Shown here one piece after another: positions 1 through 9,494 of a DNA stretch of 64,000 nt. This stretch comes from Streptomyces sp. MMG1121 (GTDB lineage Bacteria > Actinomycetota > Actinomycetes > Streptomycetales > Streptomycetaceae). Position numbers and translations under genes: made by a program. The notes under the pieces are model-generated. The model saw nothing but the letters and a program-made list of their open reading frames with translations, ran no database searches and was not told the DNA's origin. The stretch spans positions 76,174-140,173 of the forward strand of contig NZ_LGDV01000119.1 in NCBI RefSeq assembly GCF_001280015.1, in the 5' to 3' direction. The stretch's first letter is position 1; each line of letters begins with the position of its first letter.

Positions 1-619
1 CGAGGTGGTCGTCTTCCACGACCCGGACAACTGGCTGGCGGGCGAGCCCGCGCCGAATCCGAACCCGGTGCAGAAGGTCCTCAGCTGGATCGGCCTGATG
101 CCGTCCGCGGAGGAGAAGGACCTCATCAAGCGGGTGATCGGCGTCGGCGGCGACACGATCGAGTGCAAGAACTCGGGCCCGCTGCTGGTCAACGGCCACC
201 CGTTGAACGAGCCGTACGTCTACCCCGGCAACACGCCGTGCAGCGTGGACGACCAGGGCGGCCAGTTCAGGGTGCAGGTCCCCAAGGGCTACATCTGGGT
301 GATGGGCGACCACCGCCAGAACTCCCGCGACTCGCGCTACAACCAGACCGACAAGCACCACGGCATGGTCCCGGTCAGCGACGTCGTGGGTCGCGCGATC
401 GTCAAGGCCTGGCCGATCAACCGTTGGGGCACCCTGCCGATCCCGGACACCTTCGACCAGCCCGGCCTGGGCGACCAGTCCAACGTCTCGGCGTCCCTGA
501 CGGTGGCTCCGCAGGGCGTGGCCATCGCGGCGGTGCTGCCGGTGGTGGTGTGGCGGCACCGGCGCACGGACCGCCTGGAGTCCAAGGTCGAGCGGAAGAC
601 GTCCGCGGGCAGCCGGTGA
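1..619 (+). CDS. lepB: Type I signal peptidase, 5' truncated by window edge
   Basis: This is a membrane-bound serine/lysine protease of the S26 family, which removes signal peptides from exported pre-proteins outside the membrane. The reading frame is already open at base 2, and the first in-frame GTG (base 5) lies inside the conserved core, so the N-terminal anchor and catalytic Ser are upstream of the window. Visible family features are the catalytic-Lys box (IKRVIGVGGDT, about codon 41), the GHPLNEPYV segment and the late box VMGDHRQNSRDSR. A C-terminal hydrophobic stretch (VAIAAVLPVVVW) followed by basic residues gives a second membrane anchor, as in several Streptomyces signal peptidases. 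A second signal peptidase follows at 914, matching the tandem sip arrangement known in Streptomyces. Confidence 0.93.
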   Translation, partial: EVVVFHDPDNWLAGEPAPNPNPVQKVLSWIGLMPSAEEKDLIKRVIGVGGDTIECKNSGPLLVNGHPLNEPYVYPGNTPCSVDDQGGQFRVQVPKGYIWVMGDHRQNSRDSRYNQTDKHHGMVPVSDVVGRAIVKAWPINRWGTLPIPDTFDQPGLGDQSNVSASLTVAPQGVAIAAVLPVVVWRHRRTDRLESKVERKTSAGSR

Positions 620-913
620 CCGGACGGCACTGACGAAGCTCGCGGCCGGGTCCGGCGGGTCCGGTGAGACGTCAGGCTGGGCCGCCCGCCGGGTGCGGCC
701 GGTTCCCCCGGGGCCTGCTGGAGGGAGTCCTGGCTTCCTGGCCATGGCCCTCCGGGCCCGGGTCCGGGTCCGCAGGCGCGGGACTCGCGACCGCTGCCGG
801 GAGCGGCACGACCTGCCAGTCGTCCGGGGCGGAGCCCCAGGGCCACTTCGCGGCCGACGGAGTCGGACGGGAGGGTGGGCCGGTCCGGGTACCGCCGGGT
901 AGGGTGCGGGTCC

Positions 914-1702
914 ATGGGTGGCGAGAGCACGACGCGTACGGCCCCGCGCAGCGGCGGGACAGGCACGGCACAGGCCGGCGGCGGCCGGCTCGGACAGCGA
1001 CTGTCCGGAGTGGCCGTCGCCCTCGGTCTGGTGCTGTTCCTCGGCGGTTTCGCCTGGGCGGCGGTGACCTACCGGCCGTACACCGTGCCGACCAGCTCCA
1101 TGACCCCCACCATCGACGCCGGCGACCGGGTGCTGGCGCAGCGTGTCCACGGCGGCGACATCCGGCGCGGTGACGTCGTCGTCTTCGAGGACAAGTCGTG
1201 GGTCGACAACTCCAAGGTGGTCAAGCGGGTCGTCGCCGTCGGCGGTGACACCGTCTCCTGCTGCACCGACGGCAAGCTGACCGTCAACGGCAAGCAGATA
1301 GACGAGCCGTACCTGCCCAAGGGCAGCCTGGCCGAGGTCCAGAACTTCCCGACGGTGACCGTCCCCGCGGGCCGTCTGTTCCTGCTCGGCGACGAACGCC
1401 AGGGCTCCCTGGACTCCACGGCCCACCTCACCGACGCGGCCAAGGGCACGGTCTCCCGCGATGCCGTCTCCGCGCGCGTGGACGCCGTCATCTGGCCCTG
1501 GAAGGGCATGCTCCAGCGCCCCACCGGCTTCGAGGCCCTCGGCACCCTGTCCCAGCCCGGTCCGCTGGGCACCATCGAGGTGCTGATCGTCGCGGGCGCC
1601 GTCCTGGTCCTGGTCGGCGGTGCCTACGGCCCGATCGCCACGCGCATGGGCCGCCGCTCCCGTGCGCGGAGCGCCCGCCCGGAGACGGCCGGTGCCCGCT
1701 GA
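914..1702 (+). CDS. lepB: Type I signal peptidase
   Basis: A complete S26 signal peptidase of 262 aa. It has an N-terminal membrane segment (about 31-52), the catalytic Ser in PTSSMTPT (S62), the catalytic Lys in VVKRVVAVGGDT (K104), the GDERQGSLDS box and a second membrane segment near the C-terminus (about 218-235). Start choice: ATG 914 was preferred over the in-frame GTG at 875 because it gives a compact N-terminus just before the anchor; the ribosome site (AGGGTG near 901) is weak, so the start is only moderately sure. It probably forms one operon with the truncated paralogue upstream and with the Nudix gene, which overlaps its 3' end by 11 nt. Confidence 0.94.
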   Translation: MGGESTTRTAPRSGGTGTAQAGGGRLGQRLSGVAVALGLVLFLGGFAWAAVTYRPYTVPTSSMTPTIDAGDRVLAQRVHGGDIRRGDVVVFEDKSWVDNSKVVKRVVAVGGDTVSCCTDGKLTVNGKQIDEPYLPKGSLAEVQNFPTVTVPAGRLFLLGDERQGSLDSTAHLTDAAKGTVSRDAVSARVDAVIWPWKGMLQRPTGFEALGTLSQPGPLGTIEVLIVAGAVLVLVGGAYGPIATRMGRRSRARSARPETAGAR

Positions 1703-2216
1703 GACCACGCGGACGGGCGAGGACTCCTACGAGGGCGGCCTGCGCAAGGTGGCCCGGGTGGTCCTCCTCGACCCGCGGGACCGCATCCTCCTCCTCCACG
1801 GCCACGAGCCGGAGGACCCGTCCGACGACTGGTGGTTCACCCCCGGCGGCGGCCTGGAGGGCGCCGAGACCCGTGAGGAGGCCGCACTGCGGGAGCTGGC
1901 CGAGGAGACCGGCATCACCGATGTCGAACTCGGCCCCGTACTGTGGCGGCGCAGGTGCTCCTTCCCCTTCGCGGGCCGCCGCTGGGACCAGGACGAGTGG
2001 TACTACCTGGCCCGTACGACGCAGACGGCCACCGCGCCGGCCGCGCTGACGGACCTGGAGCGGCGCAGTGTCGCCGGAGCGCGCTGGTGGACGTGTCAGG
2101 AACTGACCCGGGCACATGAGACGGTGTATCCGACCAGACTCGCCGAGCTGCTCCAGCGGCTGCTCGACGAAGGTCCCCCGGCCAGGCCCGTGACCCTCGA
2201 GACGGAAATCGTCTGA
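1692..2216 (+). CDS. Nudix hydrolase
   Basis: A 174-aa Nudix-fold pyrophosphohydrolase. The Nudix box is complete: GGLEGA-E-TREEAAL-RELAEETGI fits GX5EX7REUXEEXGU, so the Mg-binding glutamates are intact. The substrate cannot be told from sequence; family members cleave nucleoside diphosphates linked to another group. The GTG at 1692 was chosen because it has GGAG at 1681-1684 and overlaps the signal-peptidase stop, a typical coupled start. An upstream ATG (1620) would lie deep inside the previous gene. The gene is probably co-transcribed with the signal peptidase genes, but no functional link is evident. Confidence 0.9.
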   Translation: MPAETTRTGEDSYEGGLRKVARVVLLDPRDRILLLHGHEPEDPSDDWWFTPGGGLEGAETREEAALRELAEETGITDVELGPVLWRRRCSFPFAGRRWDQDEWYYLARTTQTATAPAALTDLERRSVAGARWWTCQELTRAHETVYPTRLAELLQRLLDEGPPARPVTLETEIV

Positions 2217-2272
2217 GGGCGCCCGGGACTGGCGCACAATGGTGGGATCGCACGGCTGAAGGGGAACATGCC

Positions 2273-2581
2273 ATGAGCGCCGAGGACCTCGAGAAGTACG
2301 AGACCGAGATGGAGCTGAAGCTCTACCGGGAGTACCGAGACGTCGTCGGTCTGTTCAAATACGTGATCGAGACCGAGCGCCGCTTCTACCTCACCAACGA
2401 CTACGAGATGCAGGTGCACTCGGTCCAGGGCGAGGTGTTCTTCGAGGTGTCGATGGCCGACGCCTGGGTCTGGGACATGTACCGGCCGGCTCGCTTCGTC
2501 AAGCAGGTACGCGTGTTGACCTTCAAGGACGTGAACATCGAGGAGCTGAACAAGAGCGACCTGGAGCTTCCGGGCGGCTGA
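2273..2581 (+). CDS. DUF2469 family protein
   Basis: A 102-aa acidic protein that begins MSAEDLEKYETEMELKLYRE and is rich in aromatic and charged residues. It matches the DUF2469 family, which is highly conserved across Actinobacteria and has no assigned function. There is no signal peptide or membrane segment, so it should be cytoplasmic. A purine-rich AAGGGGAA precedes the ATG. In actinomycetes it usually sits between the signal peptidase/RNase HII region and the YraN gene, as here; that constant position is the only hint of its role. Confidence 0.88.
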   Translation: MSAEDLEKYETEMELKLYREYRDVVGLFKYVIETERRFYLTNDYEMQVHSVQGEVFFEVSMADAWVWDMYRPARFVKQVRVLTFKDVNIEELNKSDLELPGG

Positions 2582-2716
2582 TGGGCCGCGGTGGCGGCCG
2601 CGCTGTCGCATCGTCCCCGATCGGGTGACGGAGTTTTCCACAACCGCCGACTAGCTCACCAAGATCAACATCTTGGCGGTGGATGCGTGACCGTTGGCGC
2701 CGGAGGTGGTGCCGGC

Positions 2717-3079
2717 ATGAACGCACGAGAAGCACTCGGCAAGTACGGCGAGGACCTGGCCGTCCGGCGGCTCGCCGAGGCCGGAATGACCGTCCTGGAG
2801 CGGAACTGGCGCTGCGGACGGTCCGGTGAGATCGACATCGTGGCGCGCGACGGGGACGCGCTCGTCGTCTGCGAGGTGAAGACCCGCAGGGGCGGCGGGT
2901 ACGAACATCCGATGGCCGCGGTGCGCCCCGAGAAGGCGGCGCGCCTGCGTGAGCTGGCCGAGCGCTGGATCCAGGCCCACGGAGGAGCCCCGCCGGGCGG
3001 CGTCCGCATCGACCTCATCGGCGTCCTGCTGCCCCACCGGGGCGCCCCGTCCGTCGAGCACGCTCGGGGGGTGGCCTGA
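2717..3079 (+). CDS. YraN/UPF0102 nuclease-fold protein
   Basis: A 120-aa member of the UPF0102 (YraN) family, which has a restriction-endonuclease-like fold. The conserved elements are an N-terminal [16 protein letters not shown] helix, [18 protein letters not shown] and VVCEVKTRR. These match the family pattern GE(I/L)D and VEVK, the likely metal-binding acidic residues. ATG 2717 is preceded by GGAGGTGG, which decides it over the longer frame from 2591. The stop codon is followed directly by the comM start at 3080. The conserved YraN-ComM-DprA order suggests a role in DNA handling, though none is proven. Confidence 0.9.
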   Translation: MNAREALGKYGEDLAVRRLAEAGMTVLERNWRCGRSGEIDIVARDGDALVVCEVKTRRGGGYEHPMAAVRPEKAARLRELAERWIQAHGGAPPGGVRIDLIGVLLPHRGAPSVEHARGVA

Positions 3080-4705
3080 ATGGGATTCGCCCGCACCTGC
3101 TCGGTGGCCCTGGTCGGCGTCGAGGGAGTGGTCGTCGAGGTCCAGGCCGACCTGGAACCCGGCGTCGCCGCCTTCACCCTGGTGGGGCTGCCGGACAAGA
3201 GCCTGACGGAGAGCCGGGACCGGGTCCGGGCGGCGGTGGTGAACTCGGGCGGCGAATGGCCGCAGAAGAAGCTGACCGTCGGCCTCAGCCCCGCGTCGGT
3301 GCCCAAAGCAGGATCCGGCTTCGACCTGGCCGTCGCCTGCGCGGTGCTCGGCGCCGCCGAACGGATCGATCCCCGCGTCCTCGCCGACATCGTCATGATC
3401 GGAGAGCTGGGCCTGGACGGCCGGGTGCGGCCGGTGCGGGGCATCCTGCCCGCCGTGCTGGCGGCGGCCGACGCAGGCTACGAGCAGGTGGTCGTACCCG
3501 AGTGCGCCGCCGCGGAGGCCTCGCTGGTCCCCGGCGTCTGCGTGCTCGGCGTCCGCAGCCTGCGCCAGCTCGTCGCGGTCCTCACCGACGAGCCCGTCCC
3601 CGAGGAGGAACCGCACGGGCAGGGACGCCCCGATCCGCTCCTGGCCGGCCTGCGGATGCCCGGCACGGGCGCCTCCACCGGCATGCACAGCCTCGGCGCC
3701 GCTCAGCCCGACCATGATCACGACCTGGCGGACGTCGTGGGCCAGACCTCGGCCCGCACGGCCGTGGAGGTGGCCGCCGCCGGCGGACACCACCTCTTCC
3801 TCGAAGGACCGCCGGGCGCGGGCAAGACCATGCTCGCCGAACGGCTGCCCGCCGTCCTGCCCAGGCTGACCAGGGAGGAGTCACTAGAGGTCACGGCGGT
3901 GCACTCGGTGGCCGGTCTGCTGCCACCGGGCAAGCCGCTCATCGACGTCTCCCCCTACTGCGCCCCGCACCACTCGGCCACCATGCAGTCACTCGTCGGC
4001 GGCGGCCCCGGCATCGCACGTCCCGGCGCGGTGTCCCTCGCCCATCGGGGTGTGCTGTTCCTGGACGAGGCGCCCGAGTTCCGCGGCCAGGTCCTCGACG
4101 CGCTACGACAGCCCCTGGAGTCGGGGCACGTCGTGATCGCGCGCAGCGCGGGCGTGGTCCGGTTCCCGGCCCGCTTTCTGATGCTGCTGGCGGCCAACCC
4201 CTGCCCGTGCGGGCGATTCTCGCAGCGCGACTCGCTGTGCGAGTGCCCGCCGTCGGTGATCCGCCGCTACCAGTCCCGGCTCTCCGGCCCGCTGCTGGAC
4301 CGGGTGGACCTGCGCGTCGAGGTCGACCCGGTCACCCGGGCCCAGCTCACCGAACCCGGGGCCGGGGGCGAGTCCACGGCGACCGTCGCCGAGCGGGTAC
4401 GGCAGGCCCGGCAGCGGACGGCGGCCCGCCTCGCCGGGACCCCGTGGCGCACCAACAGCGAAGTGCCCGGCCGGGAGCTGCGCAGCCGCTACCACGCCGC
4501 GCCCGCAGCGATGAACGAGGCCGAGCGCAACCTCGAACGGGGCGTGCTCACTGCCCGCGGGATCGACCGGGTCCTGCGCGTCGCCTGGACGGTCGCCGAC
4601 CTCGTCGGGCACGACCGGCCGGACGCGACCGACGTCGCCCTGGCCCTGCAACTGCGCACCGGAGTCCCGCGCGGGGTGCCGATGGCCATCGGGGCGCTGA
4701 CATGA
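3080..4705 (+). CDS. comM: YifB/ComM-type Mg-chelatase-like AAA+ ATPase
   Basis: A 541-aa ATPase of the YifB/ComM family. Homologues such as Vibrio ComM act as branch-migration helicases during natural transformation. It has an N-terminal Lon-S5-like domain (about 1-170), a Walker A GPPGAGKT at about 242-249, a Walker B VLFLDEAPE near 325-333, a cysteine cluster (NPCPCG...LCECP, about 374-388) and a C-terminal AAA+ lid with an arginine-rich segment. The ATG abuts the yraN TGA and the stop overlaps the dprA ATG, so the three are translationally coupled. Streptomyces are not known to be naturally competent, so the role here is probably general recombination or DNA uptake from plasmids. Confidence 0.93.
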   Translation: MGFARTCSVALVGVEGVVVEVQADLEPGVAAFTLVGLPDKSLTESRDRVRAAVVNSGGEWPQKKLTVGLSPASVPKAGSGFDLAVACAVLGAAERIDPRVLADIVMIGELGLDGRVRPVRGILPAVLAAADAGYEQVVVPECAAAEASLVPGVCVLGVRSLRQLVAVLTDEPVPEEEPHGQGRPDPLLAGLRMPGTGASTGMHSLGAAQPDHDHDLADVVGQTSARTAVEVAAAGGHHLFLEGPPGAGKTMLAERLPAVLPRLTREESLEVTAVHSVAGLLPPGKPLIDVSPYCAPHHSATMQSLVGGGPGIARPGAVSLAHRGVLFLDEAPEFRGQVLDALRQPLESGHVVIARSAGVVRFPARFLMLLAANPCPCGRFSQRDSLCECPPSVIRRYQSRLSGPLLDRVDLRVEVDPVTRAQLTEPGAGGESTATVAERVRQARQRTAARLAGTPWRTNSEVPGRELRSRYHAAPAAMNEAERNLERGVLTARGIDRVLRVAWTVADLVGHDRPDATDVALALQLRTGVPRGVPMAIGALT

Positions 4706-5862
4706 GCGCGGACGACGGCCCCGCGGGCGAACTGCTCGGGCGTGTCTTCCTCACCCGGGTCATCGAGCCCGGGGACGACATCGGTGGGCGGTGGGTGCGG
4801 GAGTTCGGGGTGAGAGAAGTGGTGCGGCGGTTGCGAGGGGGTGGCGTGGCGTTGCCGGGGGTGAGTGAGGTGCGGTGGACCGGGCTTGTCGCGCGGGCCC
4901 GGCAGGCCGAGCCGGAACGGGATCTGGAGATGGCCGAGGGGGCCGGAGTGCGGTTCGTGCGGCCCGGGGACGCCGAGTGGCCCGGGCAGCTCGATGATCT
5001 CGGGGATGCCCGGCCCCTCGGGCTCTGGGTGCGCGGGCGGCCCAGTCTGCGGGTGTGGGCGCTGCGGTCCGTCGCCGTGGTGGGCGCCCGCGCCTGCACC
5101 GGATACGGCGCCCACGTCGCGGCCACCCTCGCCGCCGGCCTCGCCGAGCGCGGCTGGGTGGTGGTCTCCGGCGGGGCGTACGGCGTCGACGGCGCCGCCC
5201 ACCGAGGCGCCCTCGCCGCCCGTGGAGCCACCGTCGCCGTCCTGGCCTGCGGCGTCGACCGGCCCTACCCCCGCGGTCACGCCGCGCTGATCGACAGGAT
5301 CGCGGGACAGGGACTGGTGGTGGGCGAGTTGCCGCCGGGCGACCATCCGACGCCGAGCCGGTTCATCCTGCGCAACCGGGTGATCGCCGCGCTGACCAGG
5401 GGCACCGTCGTCGTGGAGGCCGCCCACCGCAGCGGCTCCCTGTCCACCGCGCGGGCCGCGCAGCGCCTCGGACGGTTCACCATGGGCATGCCCGGCCCCG
5501 TCACCAGCGCGCTCTCCGCCGGCGTGCACGAACTGCTCCGCGGCGAGGCCGCCCTGGTCACCGATGCCGCGGAGGTGGTCGAGCTCGTCGGAGACATGGG
5601 CGAGCTGACACCGGTCCGGCGCGGTCCCGTACTCCCGAGAGATCTGCTGGAACCCGCCGTACGGGCCGTGCTCGCCGCCCTGCCCGGCGATCGCCCGGCC
5701 ACGGCCGCGGACATCGCGCTGGGCGCGCCGACCACCCGGGACGAGGCGATCGCGAGACTGTACGAACTGCAGGCACTTGGTTACGTCGAACGACACGGCG
5801 ACGGCTGGAAGTTGACACGCCAGGCGGTGATGTCGGTCCGCACCGGTCGCGGCCCCCGCTGA
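4702..5862 (+). CDS. dprA: DNA-processing protein DprA
   Basis: A 386-aa DprA/Smf protein that loads RecA on single-stranded DNA in transformation. The Rossmann-like core shows the ssDNA-binding signatures [10 protein letters not shown] (about 127) and [16 protein letters not shown] (about 155), then GELPPG and [11 protein letters not shown], with a C-terminal winged-helix domain (about 320-386). The start overlaps the comM stop by 4 nt (ATGA). No further gene follows before whiG. Confidence 0.94.
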   Translation: MSADDGPAGELLGRVFLTRVIEPGDDIGGRWVREFGVREVVRRLRGGGVALPGVSEVRWTGLVARARQAEPERDLEMAEGAGVRFVRPGDAEWPGQLDDLGDARPLGLWVRGRPSLRVWALRSVAVVGARACTGYGAHVAATLAAGLAERGWVVVSGGAYGVDGAAHRGALAARGATVAVLACGVDRPYPRGHAALIDRIAGQGLVVGELPPGDHPTPSRFILRNRVIAALTRGTVVVEAAHRSGSLSTARAAQRLGRFTMGMPGPVTSALSAGVHELLRGEAALVTDAAEVVELVGDMGELTPVRRGPVLPRDLLEPAVRAVLAALPGDRPATAADIALGAPTTRDEAIARLYELQALGYVERHGDGWKLTRQAVMSVRTGRGPR

Positions 5863-6181
5863 CCCGGCGTGTTCGGCCGTCCGGGGGAATGCCCGACGCC
5901 CTTGGCGTTTCCCGGAGTTGGCGTCACCGGCCGGTCCGCGGAGCGCGTCGCGGAACCTGCCCGTGAGGCCGACCGGGGGACCCCGCGCAGGGGTGGAGCC
6001 TCACTGTTCGCACACCGCGACACCTCAGTCACGCTACGCTCACAGCGGCACCGACGCAGATCGCGTCAACTCGACACCAGACCGACAGCTCACCCAGGCA
6101 GCCCATTCGCCCACCAACCCCATCCCTTCGCACTTCACGGCACTTCACAGCACTTCACGGCAGAACGGCACAAGGCGACGA
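5863..6181. promoter_or_regulatory. Intergenic leader of whiG
   Basis: A 319-nt stretch without a credible gene. Short frames run through from both sides but show no family resemblance. The only clear structure is a threefold 10-nt repeat at 6131-6160. Downstream of it AAGGCG (about 6172) is the only ribosome-site candidate for whiG. The whiG promoter is presumably here, but no convincing -10/-35 pair could be fixed. Confidence 0.5.
6131..6160. repeat. Triple tandem 10-nt repeat upstream of whiG
   Basis: Three adjacent copies of CACTTCACGG lie in the whiG leader; the middle one has a single change (CACTTCACAG). They end 21 nt before the whiG ATG, so they lie in the untranslated leader or over the promoter. 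The 10-nt period is close to one DNA helical turn, which would place the copies on one face for a protein. The function is unknown. Confidence 0.8.
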
Positions 6182-7024
6182 ATGCCCCAGCACACCTCCG
6201 GGTCCGACCGGGCGGCGATCCCCCCAGCCGCCCGCGACGGTGGCAGCGTGCGGCCGCCCGCTCCCTCGACGCTCGACGAGCTGTGGCGGTCGTACAAGGC
6301 GACGGGAGACGACCGGCTGCGGGAGCAGCTGATCCTGCACTACTCGCCGCTCGTGAAATACGTCGCGGGCCGGGTGAGCGTCGGGCTGCCGCCCAACGTG
6401 GAGCAGGCCGACTTCGTCTCCTCCGGTGTCTTCGGGCTGATCGACGCGATCGAGAAGTTCGACATCGACCGGGAGATCAAGTTCGAGACGTACGCGATCA
6501 CCCGGATCCGGGGCGCGATGATCGACGAGCTGCGGGCGCTGGACTGGATTCCGCGGTCGGTGCGGCAGAAGGCGCGAAACGTGGAGCGGGCCTACGCCAC
6601 GCTGGAGGCGCGGCTGCGGCGCACCCCGAACGAGAGTGAGGTCGCCGCCGAACTGGACATGGAGGTCGATGAACTCCATGCCGTGTTCAGCCAGTTGTCG
6701 CTGGCCAACGTGGTCGCCCTGGAGGAGCTGCTGCACGTCGGCGGCGAGGGCGGGGACCGGCTCAGCCTCATGGACACGCTGGAGGACACCGCCGCGGACA
6801 ATCCCGTGGAGGTGGCCGAGGACAGGGAGCTGCGAAGGTTCCTCGCGCGGGCCATCAACACGCTGCCCGAGCGGGAGAAGACCGTGGTCACGCTGTACTA
6901 CTACGAGGGACTCACGCTCGCCGAGATCGGCAATGTGCTCGGCGTCACCGAGAGCCGGGTCAGCCAGATCCACACCAAGTCGGTGCTCCAGCTGCGGGCC
7001 AAGCTGGCGAGCTTCGGTCAGTGA
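6182..7024 (+). CDS. whiG: RNA polymerase sigma factor WhiG
   Basis: A 280-aa sigma factor of the FliA/WhiG class. WhiG commits Streptomyces aerial hyphae to sporulation and directs whiH and whiI in known species. Region 2 runs through [17 protein letters not shown] and [11 protein letters not shown]...[20 protein letters not shown]. Region 3 follows at [15 protein letters not shown]. Region 4.2 is [21 protein letters not shown] (about 244-265). The ATG at 6182 was chosen because conservation begins shortly after it. A longer frame from 5918 would cover the leader repeats. Confidence 0.96.
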   Translation: MPQHTSGSDRAAIPPAARDGGSVRPPAPSTLDELWRSYKATGDDRLREQLILHYSPLVKYVAGRVSVGLPPNVEQADFVSSGVFGLIDAIEKFDIDREIKFETYAITRIRGAMIDELRALDWIPRSVRQKARNVERAYATLEARLRRTPNESEVAAELDMEVDELHAVFSQLSLANVVALEELLHVGGEGGDRLSLMDTLEDTAADNPVEVAEDRELRRFLARAINTLPEREKTVVTLYYYEGLTLAEIGNVLGVTESRVSQIHTKSVLQLRAKLASFGQ

Positions 7025-7099
7025 GGGCCGCCTCGCACCGGTGCCGTCGCGTGGGTGAGTGACTCCCGTTCGGCTCGGTGCGTCCGTAGAGTGGTCGAC

Positions 7100-7681
7100 G
7101 TGCCAAGGATTCGAGCGGCCTCCGTGGCCGAGCACCGGTCGATGCAGCGAGCCGCCCTGCTGGACGCGGCTCGAGCCCTGCTGTCCGAGGGCGGGACGGA
7201 GGCGCTGACCTTCCCGGCCCTCGCCGAGCGGACGGGGCTCGCGCGGTCGTCCGTGTACGAGTACTTCCGGTCGCGGGCCGCCGTGGTCGAGGAGCTGTGC
7301 GAGGTCGACTTCCCGCTGTGGGCGGCGGAGGTGGCCGCCGCCATGGAGCGGGAGACGTCGGCCGAGGGCAAGGTCGAGGCGTATGTGCGCCGGCAGCTGG
7401 CGCTGGTCGGGGACCGGCGGCACCGGGCGGTCGTGGCCATCTCCGCGAGTGAACTGGACGCAGGGGCGCGGGAGAAGATCCGGGCGGCGCACGGCGGGCT
7501 GGTCGCGATGATCGTCGAGGCGCTCGGGGAGCTGGGGCACGAGCAGCCCCGGCTGGCTGCGATGCTGCTGCAAGGAGTGGTGGACGCGGCGGTGCGGAGG
7601 ATCGAGCTGGGGGCTGCCGAGGATCCCGGTGTGGTGACGGACACCGCGGTGGCCATGGTGCTGCGAGGCGTGACGGGCTGA
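7100..7681 (+). CDS. TetR family transcriptional regulator
   Basis: A 193-aa one-component repressor with an N-terminal TetR helix-turn-helix (about 15-60: LDAARALLSEGGTEALTFPALAERTG then SVYEYFRSRAAVVEEL). The C-terminal ligand domain is unassigned. GTG 7100 (MPRIRAAS...) is the preferred start; a GTG at 7091 is also in frame and neither has a strong ribosome site. It sits between whiG and an M23-type gene on the opposite strand, so its target cannot be read from context. Confidence 0.9.
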   Translation: MPRIRAASVAEHRSMQRAALLDAARALLSEGGTEALTFPALAERTGLARSSVYEYFRSRAAVVEELCEVDFPLWAAEVAAAMERETSAEGKVEAYVRRQLALVGDRRHRAVVAISASELDAGAREKIRAAHGGLVAMIVEALGELGHEQPRLAAMLLQGVVDAAVRRIELGAAEDPGVVTDTAVAMVLRGVTG

Positions 7682-7688
7682 AGCGCCC

Positions 7689-8279
7689 CTAGCCCGCCGG
7701 GAGCGGCACCCCCCACACCGGCAGCAGTCTCGACGGACCCCTGTGCAGCAACCACGGGGGCAACAGCAGCAGCGGGTCCAGATAGGTCTCCCCTCGGAGC
7801 AGACCCCAGTGCACGCATGCCGTCGGGCAGTGCGTGCCCGACGGCTCCACCGTCCCCACCACATCCCCCGCCCGCACCGCGTCACCCTTCTTCACCGAGG
7901 CACGCACCGGCTCGTACGTCGTCCGCAGGTCCGTCCCCGCCAGGCGCACCGCCACCACCCCCTGTCCCGCCACCCGCCCCGCGAAGGACACCCGGCCCGC
8001 CGCCACCGCCCGTACGGCCGAGCCGGCCGGTGCCGACAGGTCCACGCCCCGGTGCCCCGGGCCGTACGCCGTCGCCGGGGGTTCCCAGCCGCGCAGTACC
8101 GGCGGCCGTACGCCCACCGGCCAGGCGCGCGCGATCGGCGGCACCCGGACGGGGGCCGGAGCGGGGGCCGGGGGATCCGCGCGGGCCCAGGTCGCAGGAG
8201 TGAGCGCGAGCACCGCCAGCACGGTCGGCGGACCCGCCCAGCACAAGAGCCGACGCATCATTCGTCGCATGAGGGGCAT
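7689..8279 (-). CDS. Secreted M23 peptidase-fold protein (degenerate active site)
   Basis: A 196-aa exported protein with a basic N-terminus and hydrophobic signal (MRRLLCWAGPPTVLAVLALTP), a proline-rich linker, and an M23/LytM domain. The first zinc-ligand motif is intact (HRGVDLSAPAGS). In the second motif the usual HxH reads CVHWG, so the first histidine, normally a catalytic residue, is Cys. Activity as a peptidoglycan endopeptidase is therefore doubtful; a regulatory role like EnvC-type activators is possible. The start (ATG 8279 rather than further upstream) keeps the signal peptide near the N-terminus. It is convergent with the TetR gene. Confidence 0.88.
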   Translation of the reverse strand: MPLMRRMMRRLLCWAGPPTVLAVLALTPATWARADPPAPAPAPVRVPPIARAWPVGVRPPVLRGWEPPATAYGPGHRGVDLSAPAGSAVRAVAAGRVSFAGRVAGQGVVAVRLAGTDLRTTYEPVRASVKKGDAVRAGDVVGTVEPSGTHCPTACVHWGLLRGETYLDPLLLLPPWLLHRGPSRLLPVWGVPLPAG

Positions 8280-8550
8280 GCGTCCCACGGTCCCGCATCC
8301 CGCCGAGCACGGCCCGGCTCTGTGGACCACTCCCCGGTTGTGGACAGCGGCGTCACCCGGTGCCCTGACGTTCCCGTACACTTCTTCTGGCGATCCGGGT
8401 CACCGGGTCGACTTCGCACGCCCCGACATCTGGTGATCACAAGCCGGTGTCAGCGCCTCTCGGTCCTTCGTGGCACGGCGCACCGCGGGCGTCAGGCGCG
8501 GGAGCCGTCCGGCATCCGCGGCACAACCGAGAACACCAAGGAGAACGGCC

Positions 8551-9483
8551 ATGGCCGTCGTCACGATGCGGGAGCTGCTGGAGAGCGGCGTCCACTTCGG
8601 TCACCAGACCCGTCGCTGGAACCCGAAGATGAAGCGCTTCATCTTCACCGAGCGCAACGGCATCTACATCATCGACCTGCTCCAGTCGCTGTCGTACATC
8701 GACCGCGCCTACGAGTTCGTCAAGGAGACCGTCGCCCACGGCGGCACGGTCATGTTCGTCGGCACGAAGAAGCAGGCGCAGGAGGCCATCGCCGAGCAGG
8801 CCACCCGCGTCGGCATGCCCTTCGTGAACCAGCGCTGGCTGGGCGGCATGCTCACTAACTTCTCGACCGTCTACAAGCGTCTGCAGCGCCTCAAGGAGCT
8901 TGAGCAGATCGACTTCGAGGACGTCGCCGCGTCCGGTCTGACCAAGAAGGAGCTTCTCGTGCTCTCGCGCGAGAAGGCCAAGCTGGAGAAGACCCTCGGC
9001 GGTATCCGCGAGATGTCCAAGGTTCCCAGCGCCGTCTGGATCGTGGACACCAAGAAGGAGCACATCGCGGTCGGCGAGGCCCGGAAGCTCAACATCCCGG
9101 TCGTCGCGATCCTCGACACGAACTGTGACCCCGACGAGGTCGACTACAAGATCCCGGGCAACGACGACGCGATCCGCTCCGTCACCCTGCTGACCCGTGT
9201 GATCGCCGACGCCGTCGCCGAGGGCCTCATCTCCCGTTCCCGTGTCGCCACCGGCGACAAGGGCGAGAAGGCCGCGGGCGAGCCGCTCGCCGAGTGGGAG
9301 CGCGACCTGCTCGAGGGTGAGAAGAAGGCCGACGAGGCCGCCCCGGCCGCTGAGGCTCCGGCTGCCGAGGCCCCCGCTGCCGGGGCCGCCGCTGAGGCTG
9401 AGGCCCCCGCCGCCGAGGCTGAGGCCCCCGCCGCCGAGGCCGCTCCGGTCGAGGAGAAGGCCGCCGAGGGCGAGCAGGCCTGA
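8551..9483 (+). CDS. rpsB: 30S ribosomal protein S2
   Basis: Ribosomal protein S2, 310 aa, beginning [20 protein letters not shown] with the S2 signatures [21 protein letters not shown] and [16 protein letters not shown]...[19 protein letters not shown]. An AAGGAGAA ribosome site lies at 8538-8545. The last 50 or so residues (about 256-310) form an Ala/Glu/Pro tail built from repeated APAAEAE-like units, typical of Streptomyces S2 and longer than in E. coli. It is the first gene of the rpsB-tsf unit, separated from tsf by a strong hairpin. Confidence 0.98.
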   Translation: MAVVTMRELLESGVHFGHQTRRWNPKMKRFIFTERNGIYIIDLLQSLSYIDRAYEFVKETVAHGGTVMFVGTKKQAQEAIAEQATRVGMPFVNQRWLGGMLTNFSTVYKRLQRLKELEQIDFEDVAASGLTKKELLVLSREKAKLEKTLGGIREMSKVPSAVWIVDTKKEHIAVGEARKLNIPVVAILDTNCDPDEVDYKIPGNDDAIRSVTLLTRVIADAVAEGLISRSRVATGDKGEKAAGEPLAEWERDLLEGEKKADEAAPAAEAPAAEAPAAGAAAEAEAPAAEAEAPAAEAAPVEEKAAEGEQA

Positions 9484-9494
9484 CTCAGGCGTTG

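Noticed and set aside
2659..2676. Small hairpin CCAAGAT-CAAC-ATCTTGG before the yraN gene
   Set aside because: It is only 7 bp, with no clear relation to a terminator or a ribosome site; I cannot support a function.
8354..8382. A sigma-70 type promoter for rpsB with TACACT at 8377
   Set aside because: The -10 is plausible, but the sequence 17 nt upstream bears no resemblance to a -35 box.
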